From contig CM057153.1 in assembly GCA_029962745.1 (NCBI GenBank), positions 38,903,667-38,967,666 of the forward strand: a stretch of 64,000 nucleotides of DNA, read 5' to 3'. The stretch's first letter is position 1. Every line of letters begins with the position of its first letter. This document shows, in pieces, positions 59,114 to 64,000 of the stretch. The stretch is from Echinometra lucunter (Eukaryota; Echinodermata; Echinoidea; Camarodonta; Echinometridae). The position numbers were made by a program, and so were the translations under genes. The notes under the pieces were generated by a model, which ran no database searches, was not told the origin of the DNA, and worked only from the letters and a program-made list of their open reading frames with translations.

Positions 59114-61688
59114 TTTATTTTATTTCCTATGTAATCCGTTATTTTGTAATTTTTCTTTGTGTTTTTTTTTCTTTTCTTTTAAATTAGATTTTCAAAGATG
59201 GTAAGCTGAGTCATTTCATTGACGGCAGACAGGGAGCCTTCTCTTGGATGAGTTTGATCAAGTGCGCCCGCTACGCTCAAGAACAAAACCTCATAGCGAT
59301 ACAAGTCGACGACAAAATTTACTACGAAGCCTGCAAAGATATTCCACGGGTAAGGCACGAACGATTTCATTATTAAAATTTTGTCCATATTCAAGGTTAT
59401 TAATGTTTATTTTTATCAAACCACAGAAGGATCTTTTTTCCAAAACTCGTTCGGAAATTTATAGTATGTTTTGATCTTCTCCCGTTTCAAGGACGATACT
59501 TTCTCAAAAATGAGAATGATGATTAGAAAGCAGAGCGTGTTTGGGATGCATCTTGATAAATTTCATAAGCATGAAAAGAACATTCAGTGTTATAAGAAAT
59601 AGGGGCGTAGCTATGAAACTTACCAACGAAGCATAGACCCGATTACTAATCATTAGACCAGTTTAAATGTTTTTCTCCAGGACCCGAGGCTACTATTAAG
59701 TTCACTTTTTAAGTGTAAATACATCTTAAAAGATGGAATTCATTTTGCATACATTAGATGTTGCTATGTCAGCCAGGCTCCTCGCAGGCTTCTTAGCAGT
59801 GAAGGAAAACATTTGTTCAACAAGTATGCATAAAGTTAGTAAGCTAGTCAATAAATAATTGTAACGCAACTTTAGGACAACATACACAATATCTAACTGT
59901 CTAATGGCGGCGTTAATTTTTTTTAAAGACTTCAACATCCATTATGAATAGACTTATAACCGTTTTTATCTTTTCATCCAAATGTTTTACTGTTTGTTTT
60001 TCTAGGGGACCGAACTTCTTGTATGGTACGGAGACTCATATCTTCAATTCATGGGCATACCAATCGCATTGAAGGACGCCAGCCGCGGCCAAACAAGTTT
60101 AGGCAACGATGAGAATATTGATGGTTAGTCTCATTTTCTTGTCACCCTTATATGGCATAGCTTCTCCTGGTGATTATGTTTTATCATTTTCTCCTCGTCC
60201 TTTTTCTATTGATTATGTGTTTTCTTTGTATTTGAATCCTTATTTTGTTTCATATTTTTCAACCTAATTTGTTTCATCTTGATCATATTGTTGATAATCT
60301 CTTAAGCTTAACATGTCTATTCTTTTCACTATTTCGTCTTTTATATAAATTATTTGCTCTATATCCTCTTCCTTTTGCTGCCTTTTCTTCCTGGTCATAA
60401 CTATTGTGCGTCCTGTGTTGACTTCTCAGTTTACTGAAACTTATCCTGTAATCGTGACCATAAAAAATCAAAGAAATATTCCAGAAAAATATGCCTTTAA
60501 TCCTCCCCCTCGGAAAATGAGGTTATTACATCAGCATGATCAGGCAGTATCCCAGTGTCAGTGTGGAAAGCGGTTTGGTAACACTTTAGGTGACAGGCGA
60601 AAGCCTGTCAACAGTTTATGTTTTGCTAGTTTGTTAATAAAAGAATAAAAACCAATCCGCTCGTCATTGCTCGTGCTCTTCATTCATCGTGATGTTAGTA
60701 TTTGAAGGTTTTTCTTGCGAGTGAAAGCGAAAATTGAGGATTACTAAAGCAATTCATTGAGGAAAAGTTTCGAGCAAAGTGATTATGGTATCTTTTATAG
60801 CAGTGAATGATGCACAAAAGCAATAAATTAGTCATAGAGAGAGATATAAATATGTTGAAAGAAAGACCCATTTCGAGTAAAAGGAGAATAATCTTACTCA
60901 TGTTAAAGACGCTAGGTCGTGGGCTTTTGTGGGGGAATGAATCATAATTTGCTGACACCAGAGTTTGTGAAAAATACCTGTAACAGAGCTACATTTCTGG
61001 AGCACAGCAAAACAAGCTATACTGAATGTCAAAATTGTGCTTTCGTTATCATATTTGTCGTTTCTGTTTTTGTGGCTTTTTTGGTTGTAGTTGTTATTGT
61101 TGTTCTTGCTGCTACTACTGCTGCTGCTTTTATTTTTGTCTTCTCATATTTTCTCCCTAAATTTAGCGAGCACACGCATGAATAGATGAATATATGCCAT
61201 TATTATGCACATACCAACATCACCAGCATAACCATGATGACCAAGTTCCAAGAATGCCTTAACCATGTTTACGAAAAAGAGACAATTAGTTGTGATCTTT
61301 CTCGTCCAATAGTTCCTGGTTTGCCAGAGTAAGGATGACTTTAAAAATATGAAATACTATTTTTCTTTATACTTAGAATCAGCTGGTTATCACTGCGACC
61401 GATGTGGAAAGGTGTTTGCCTACAAGGATTATCGTGATAAACATCTCAAGTACACTCGGTGCGTCGACCAGGGAGATAGAAAGTTCCCTTGCCATCTCTG
61501 CAAACGATCGTTTGAGAAGAGAGACAGGCTTCGAATCCACATCCTTCATGTTCATCAGAAACACCGACCACATAAGTGCACGGTGTGTGGAAAGAGTTTC
61601 TCTCAGGTAATTGTTGTAACCTAAGACTTTCTGTTCTTTGTTGTTCACACAATATGGAACAAATTGTACATACATATACATACATGAT

Positions 61689-61745
<57 letters not shown>

Positions 61746-63145
61746 CATCATAGTTGGTTCTTGTGTAGAGCTCAGCTCTGTCACATCTAACATTCCTGAC
61801 CCTCCGCTGCCATTACCCCGCCGTTAGTATCGCTGTCATCACGGCGCTCTGGTTTTTCGGGCCACATTTTGTATCCAAAAGAAAAAAAGGGAAAGGGGCT
61901 TCAAAAGTCTGCATCAGATGTGATTCCTTTTTGATGTATATCAGTATAATCAACTGTGCCTGAATTTATAATCACGCACTTTATGCTGACTGTATACATG
62001 TTGATTGATACATGTATTTGTAATGAGGTGTTTCTTCAGAGACGTCCCTCTTTCAGTGGTATCAAATTTGACGCTCTAAAATCCCCCAATTTTACCGGAT
62101 TGAATCTTTATCAAAGTGTTGTTTTACTGCATCATATTTTTTACTGGCTATTTTATTTTCACTTATTCCGCAGTCGTCAAGTCTTAACAAGCATCTTCGA
62201 GTGCACTCGGGTGAACGTCCCTACAAATGCGTTTACTGCGGTAAAGCTTTCACAGCTTCTAGCATCCTGCGAACCCACCTCAGACAGCACAGCGGTGAGA
62301 AACCTTTCAAATGTCGTCACTGTGGCAAGGCGTTCGCTTCACATGCTGCTCATGACAGTCATGTTCGTAGAACGCATGCCAAAGAAAGACCGTGTGTCTG
62401 CCAGTTCTGTGGGAAAGCCTTCACGCTGTCCTACGAGCTCAAGTTCCATCTCAGCATACATGAAGGTAAGAGAGCTTCTCGAGCCTTCACAATCATAGGT
62501 GTATCTGTGCATAGGTATATCTCTACAGTAGATCCCCCCGTTTCTGTGGCCTGGTGATCCTTAATCTCAAACATGGCTGTGGAATCATTGTTTTAAGCAA
62601 AGTTATGCACTTACATTTAGAAGATATTTATCTCTAAGCATCACCATGGACCCTACCACAGGTCCATGTATTCATCATGGTCATATCTTTTTCTAAAATT
62701 CTGACTATCATCAAAATTAATGACGCCTTCAGAGAATCTTATTTGGTCTTCCTTCAGAGAAATAACACCTGCTAAACTGTCAAGACCGTTTCAAAATGCC
62801 CTTTTGGTGTCATCTTCCAACAAAAGATACTGAAGGCTTTAATCATGAAAAGGCATCTTTTTCATGAAAATAGAGGTTGAGCGAAATTCATATTGATGCC
62901 AGCTACTTCGGTTAACCTTTTAATTAACGCTGTATAGGACCTGCCATTCAATAATATTGATTACTTTTACGGGCATGCATTTTTAAAACTACTGCCCTGG
63001 TGTGAGGTCGAGACTGAACTATATTTGTTCTGTACAGACAAAACTGACCTATAGGGAAATAGTCTAAACAATGCCCACACTTTTGACCTATCAGAGGTCT
63101 GTGGGATCCGGGAATGCGATTTATATTGTATACTAACCTCTCTCC

Positions 63146-63192
<47 letters not shown>

Positions 63193-63610
63193 CCTCTCTA
63201 CCTCTCGCCCCCCCCCCCCCCTCTTTGATTTAGGCGAATCGAAGCCTTATAATTGTGAAGGGTGCAATCAGACCTTCCCTACCTTAGCAGCAAGAGAGAG
63301 CCATCAAACCAGTCTCGAGTGTCCCCGATTTACCCAGCAGCTTACCTCGTCTTACCTTGGCATCGACTCACTCCCTCCCGCCCCTTCCACGCCGGGTGCG
63401 GCATCGGTCGCCTCAACCTCTAGCAATGGAAGCGGGAGTAGTTTTAGGACGTCGTCACGCGGGTCAAACCTTGAGGTCAACGCGGGAGATTGCCATAGCC
63501 AAGTGGGTGTTACGTCATCATACGCGGACGAGAATGATAATATCACAGGGAGTGGGGTTCTGTTACCTAATACACCTGCGCCATTCAACAGAACCATGAA
63601 CGTGAAATAA
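34780..63610 (+). CDS. PRDM14: PR domain zinc finger protein 14 (9 coding exons, spliced)
   Basis: Nuclear DNA-binding regulator; in vertebrates PRDM14 acts in germline/pluripotent cells and neurons through CBFA2T co-repressors and has little methyltransferase activity. CDS parts: 34780-34802, 48710-49257, 56714-56845, 57206-57369, 59188-59349, 60006-60123, 61377-61606, 62174-62465, 63234-63610. All junctions keep phase, predicting 681 residues (human 571). Layout: Pro/Ser-rich N terminus (1-150), pre-PR motif YNFSPSDLECALYG (153-166), PR/SET domain (~236-370), zinc fingers 387-411 (C2HC), 419-442, 448-470, 476-498, 504-527 and 533-555, a degenerate C2HC finger 562-586, and a Ser/Thr-rich tail. 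ZF1-ZF5 are nearly identical to vertebrate PRDM14, including KHLKYTxCVDxGDRKFPC, which separates it from other PRDMs. Exon 1 is inferred; the rest is firm. Confidence 0.92.
35205..35316. repeat. (TTC)n microsatellite, about 110 bp
   Basis: Nearly perfect TTC/CTT triplets with one TCC interruption at about 35280. Poly-Ser (plus) and poly-Glu (minus) frames here are not genes. Confidence 0.92.
35500..35656 (+). mobile_element. tRNA-derived SINE with 11-bp target duplication
   Basis: A short element with an A-box-like start (TAGCGGTAACG), a clear RNA polymerase III B box GGTTCGACTCC (35561-35571) and a tail of about 16 A. The flanks are perfect direct repeats of ATTATTTGATC at 35489-35499 and 35657-35667. 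The intact TSD and poly-A tail show a fairly recent LINE-mediated insertion. Confidence 0.85.
35917..36100 (-). repeat. Repeat with AATTC edge and TTTCACATCTCTT start
   Basis: AATTCAATTCAATTTATTTC at 35917, then ACATCTCTTTAAAAAAAAC. A close match, TTTGAATTTATTTCACATCT, occurs at about 7338 in a GCLC intron. Probable dispersed retroelement 3' end on the minus strand. Confidence 0.45.
37216..37283. repeat. (TTC)n(TCC)n microsatellite
   Basis: About 11 TTC triplets followed by about 11 TCC triplets: a transition between two related triplets. Confidence 0.9.
38400..38465. repeat. CT/CTAT microsatellite
   Basis: (CT)n at 38400-38418 followed by CTAT repeats to 38443 and imperfect CT. Confidence 0.85.
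41335..41565. repeat. CT-rich tract
   Basis: CT/CTCC repeats at 41335-41385 and 41505-41565, with intervening ordinary sequence and a C run near 41500. Confidence 0.8.
42785..42890. repeat. CTAT / CTTT tetranucleotide microsatellite
   Basis: CCCCTC and CTAT repeats (42800-42823) followed by CTTT repeats (42823-42850) and CTAT again. GTTT repeats precede it at 42750-42770. Confidence 0.85.
43083..43140. repeat. (GA)n microsatellite
   Basis: About 50 bp of perfect AG followed by GGGAGAGGGGG. Confidence 0.92.
44117..44180. repeat. CA-rich microsatellite
   Basis: ACACAC runs interrupted by GAACACCC and CGCACACA. The overlapping 175-aa minus-strand frame (43743-44270) is partly a Val/Cys artefact of this repeat. 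Confidence 0.85.
44940..45230. repeat. Purine-rich (GAAA/GGAGA) tract
   Basis: About 290 bp of mostly G and A on the plus strand. The Ser/Phe/Leu-rich minus-strand frame is an artefact. Confidence 0.8.
45883..45940 (+). ncRNA. Pre-miRNA-like hairpin (candidate only)
   Basis: A 22-nt arm (45883-45904, ATATTTGTTTTCATTGATAC then AT) pairs perfectly with 45916-45940 apart from a 3-nt bulge (GGA). The loop is 11 nt. A few further pairs extend the stem outward with mismatches. This geometry suits a microRNA precursor in PRDM14 intron 1, but a short palindromic repeat fits equally well. I do not recognise a known miRNA seed. Confidence 0.25.
46600..46680. repeat. TTC/CTT-rich tract
   Basis: Imperfect TTC triplets and T runs; borders the foldback element that follows. 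Confidence 0.8.
46685..47088. mobile_element. Foldback element built from repeated CTAGTCAAATTTGACTAG palindromes
   Basis: The ends are inverted copies (ACTAAAAACAAATCTAGTCA left; the complement of TGACTAGATTGCTTTTAGAG right). An inner arm CGGATCATACAGGCACCAA pairs with TTGGTGCCCGTCTGATCCG. The half-palindromes CTAGTCAAA / TTTGACTAG and close variants (CTAGTAAAA, TTTACTAG) occur about ten times in 400 bp. The outer right end (AGAGTG-TA) resembles the ACACTCT...TA end of the element at 29.9 kb. Confidence 0.75.
48236..48487 (+). repeat. (TCC)n/(TTC)n polypyrimidine tract, 250 bp
   Basis: Uninterrupted pyrimidines on the plus strand made of CCT and CTT triplets, ending 220 bp before the PRDM14 exon 2 acceptor. 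Poly-Pro/Ser and poly-Arg/Glu frames here are artefacts. Confidence 0.93.
48710..49257 (+). CDS. PRDM14: PRDM14 coding exon 2 (N-terminal region)
   Basis: Encodes residues 9-190: Pro/Ser/Phe-rich disordered sequence (including WPHPPPMLSAG, reminiscent of the vertebrate Pro-rich N terminus) and then YNFSPSDLECALYG, matching YxFTEEDLxFVLYG just upstream of the PR domain in vertebrate PRDM14. Acceptor is TTTCATTTGCAG, donor GGTAAGAA. The open frame extends upstream of the acceptor (to 48492) but is low-complexity there. Confidence 0.88.
49345..49700. repeat. GAAA and GA simple-repeat region
   Basis: (GAAA)n at 49358-49383, purine-rich sequence through 49650 and (GA)n at 49660-49690. Confidence 0.8.
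53615..53714. repeat. CT microsatellite
   Basis: About 100 bp; perfect (CT)n from 53663 to 53712. Confidence 0.9.
53832..54125 (+). mobile_element. tRNA-derived SINE, ~290 bp, with (TTA)n tail
   Basis: A tRNA-like head (GATTCTGGTGG A-box region; perfect B box GGTTCGAATCC at 53879-53889) is followed by a body with CAACCCAGGTGAGGTGAATG and GGTACCTGGCAG. The 3' end is GATATGCGCTATACAAGAAC plus ATTATTATT. This is the standard SINE plan of tRNA head, body and LINE-like tail. The head is not a functional tRNA: no acceptor stem closes it. No target duplication was seen. Confidence 0.8.
54885..54913. repeat. (GTT)n microsatellite
   Basis: About eight TTG/GTT triplets. Confidence 0.8.
55070..55326. 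repeat. Near-perfect 128-bp tandem duplication
   Basis: Copy 1 (55070-55197) and copy 2 (55198-55326) both run from ATCAGGGCCCTGTCCATAGG to GACGTCATGTCAAAGAT. The only differences are one inserted C (CCAACCTA vs CCAACCCTA) and one base (CAAGCTCC vs CAAACTCC). Such low divergence means a recent duplication. The unit contains GGCCCTGTCTCACAGAGAGA, which resembles ends of dispersed echinoderm repeats. Confidence 0.93.
56714..56845 (+). CDS. PRDM14: PRDM14 coding exon 3 (linker)
   Basis: Encodes DEKSSASSSSASKSISKMEM and then SPDDESNSQILSQKLGDVNA-ADLPE, a Ser-rich acidic linker leading into the PR domain; ADLPEG lines up with the vertebrate LPEGL at the PR start. Flanked by acceptor TTTCACCAG and donor GTAAAT in matching phases. 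Confidence 0.82.
57206..57369 (+). CDS. PRDM14: PRDM14 coding exon 4 (PR domain, first half)
   Basis: Encodes GLAILRSSFGTMSPHYSAFC and onward through GTRFGPFTGRVVHPSEIK and DDTSLMWE. These match PR-domain signatures of PRDM14 (GVRFGPFQGKVVxASEVK, DNSVMWE). It ends on a codon before GTAACC. Confidence 0.95.
57700..58125. repeat. G/C homopolymers and CT/CTAT simple repeats in PRDM14 intron 4
   Basis: G runs at 57697-57716, C14 at 57896-57909, CT repeats 57920-57970 and imperfect CTAT/CT to 58125. Overlapping Leu/Ser-rich frames are artefacts. Confidence 0.85.
58840..59110. repeat. CT microsatellites upstream of PRDM14 exon 5
   Basis: (CT)n at 58845-58885, 58938-58970 and 59077-59110, the last ending ~77 bp before the exon 5 acceptor. 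Confidence 0.9.
59188..59349 (+). CDS. PRDM14: PRDM14 coding exon 5 (PR domain, second half)
   Basis: Encodes IFKDGKLSHFIDGRQGAFSW, MSLIKCARYAQEQNLIAIQV and DDKIYYEACKDIPR, matching the vertebrate LSHFIDG...NWMSYVNCARxxxEQNLVAVQ...IxYExCKxI. The N-C-A-R position reads K-C-A-R here. Both ends are in phase 0. Confidence 0.95.
60006..60123 (+). CDS. PRDM14: PRDM14 coding exon 6 (end of PR domain)
   Basis: Encodes GTELLVWYGDSYLQFMGIPI and then ALKDASRGQTSLGNDENID. ELLVWYGDxYxxFxxIPxxL is the conserved PR C-terminal motif. Donor is GTTAGT; a split glutamate codon joins exon 7. Confidence 0.94.
60124..61376 (+). other. PRDM14 intron 6
   Basis: No exon or repeat family recognised. The sequence is T-rich with a GTT/GCT/TGC triplet patch around 61060-61130. 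Confidence 0.5.
61377..61606 (+). CDS. PRDM14: PRDM14 coding exon 7 (zinc fingers 1-3)
   Basis: Encodes the C2HC finger YHCDRCGKVFAYKDYRDKHL-KYTRC, the linker VDQGDRK, finger 2 (FPCHLCKRSFEKRDRLRIHI and then LHVH) and the first half of finger 3 (HKCTVCGKSFSQ). Nearly identical to vertebrate PRDM14 in this stretch. Ends in phase 0 inside finger 3 at donor GTAATT. Confidence 0.97.
61688..61752. repeat. (ATC)n microsatellite
   Basis: About 21 ATC/TCA triplets with one CACC interruption, in PRDM14 intron 7. Poly-Ile and poly-Met frames arise from it. Confidence 0.92.
62174..62465 (+). CDS. PRDM14: PRDM14 coding exon 8 (zinc fingers 3-6)
   Basis: Completes finger 3 (SSSLNKHLRVH) and encodes finger 4 (YKCVYCGKAFTASSILRTHL), finger 5 (FKCRHCGKAFASHAAHDSHV) and finger 6 (CVCQFCGKAFTLSYELKFHL). 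TGEKP-like linkers SGERP and SGEKP sit between fingers 3-5. Finger 6 diverges from the vertebrate one in its helix but keeps the odd C at the aromatic position (C-x-C). Confidence 0.97.
62466..63233 (+). other. PRDM14 intron 8
   Basis: Ordinary sequence to 63140, then (CT)n at 63147-63188 and a C13 run (63209-63221) that merge into the pyrimidine tract of the final acceptor (TTTGATTTAG). No exon seen. Confidence 0.5.
63147..63222 (+). repeat. CT microsatellite and C run at the PRDM14 exon 9 acceptor
   Basis: (CT)n of about 42 bp, CCACCTCTCTACCTCTCG, then about 13 C, ending 11 bp before the acceptor AG at 63232-63233. Together they form an unusually long pyrimidine tract. Confidence 0.9.
63234..63610 (+). 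CDS. PRDM14: PRDM14 coding exon 9 (extra finger and C-terminal tail)
   Basis: Begins ESKPYNCEGCNQTFPTLAAR, a finger-like unit with C564, C567, H580 and C586 (C2-x12-H-x5-C). It is followed by a ~95-residue Ser/Thr/Gly/Asn-rich tail ending FNRTMNVK and TAA. Vertebrate PRDM14 ends just after finger 6, so this exon is an extension. The phase from exon 8 (G plus GC) and the linker ESKPY support its inclusion. Confidence 0.85.
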
Positions 63611-64000
63611 CTTTAATTGTAAGACACATACAACGAAAATCAATGTATTTTTTGTCAACCAAAATTGAATAGCTCTCCATAATGAAGCAGTTGTGACGTC
63701 ATCAAGTTCCTGACAAAGTGGTTTTCCTCCTTTCCTCCTGATTTCCATCATAGCAGTGTAAACCAGAGGCCCTTTTCCTCTATCTGAAGTGGAGGGTGTC
63801 CTTTTTAAAGGATATGAATTATACGAACTTAGACAGACATTAAAGAGTATATTTTTGGGTCCTCTTTCTAAATTATAGATATACACATATAGAAAAGAAT
63901 AGCTTCGTTGGAAATGTGTTTGTGATATCAGACACAGTTTTCATGTTATTGGTCTACCTAGGAAGCTATTGAACAATGCTATTAGACTATATAATAGTGT
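63611..64000 (+). other. PRDM14 3' UTR (start)
   Basis: AT-rich sequence after the stop codon. I found no clear AATAAA before the window ends, so the UTR probably continues beyond it. Confidence 0.5.

Overview
The window is animal nuclear DNA, most likely from an echinoderm and probably a sea urchin. The evidence is short exons with GT/AG introns, AT-rich DNA full of microsatellites and homopolymers, tRNA-derived SINEs, many small foldback DNA transposons, and two deuterostome-like genes. The species assignment is inference; nothing here names the organism.

Gene 1 (about 1.0-18.9 kb, plus strand) is the catalytic subunit of glutamate-cysteine ligase (GCLC). Fifteen coding exons splice in a consistent phase to a 654-residue protein. 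Its introns carry mobile-element debris: a minus-strand SINE tail, a 660-bp foldback, a composite TIR element with four internal repeats, a 1,143-bp hAT-type element with a perfect 8-bp target duplication, and a TTAA-flanked piggyBac-type MITE. Just before exon 12 lies a tandem array in which the 3' splice site and the first ~45 nt of that exon are repeated three extra times. A MITE sits inside one copy.

The stretch from 18.9 to 34.6 kb holds no gene I can support. It has low-complexity pyrimidine tracts, a long GATGA-type minisatellite with a ~181-bp higher-order repeat (31.8-33.0 kb), a 252-bp foldback, and a CpG-richer block near 31.0-31.4 kb.

Gene 2 (34.78-63.61 kb, plus strand) is PRDM14. 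Nine coding exons give a predicted 681-residue protein: a Pro/Ser-rich N terminus with a conserved pre-PR motif, a PR/SET domain, the six zinc fingers typical of PRDM14, a seventh C2HC-like finger and a Ser/Thr-rich tail. The first coding exon is only 23 nt and is separated by a 13.9-kb intron. I infer it from the ATG, an upstream in-frame stop, a consensus donor and a matching phase. A TGACGTA/TATAAAG pair lies about 105 bp upstream of this ATG.

The two genes lie head-to-tail on the same strand, with no sign that they are functionally linked. GCLC is a cytosolic enzyme of glutathione synthesis; PRDM14 is a nuclear DNA-binding regulator. The rest of the window is intron and intergenic DNA: SINEs (one with an 11-bp target duplication), simple repeats, a 128-bp tandem duplication, and a few isolated hairpins, one with pre-miRNA-like geometry. 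I saw no prokaryotic features, CRISPR array, rRNA or intact tRNA gene.
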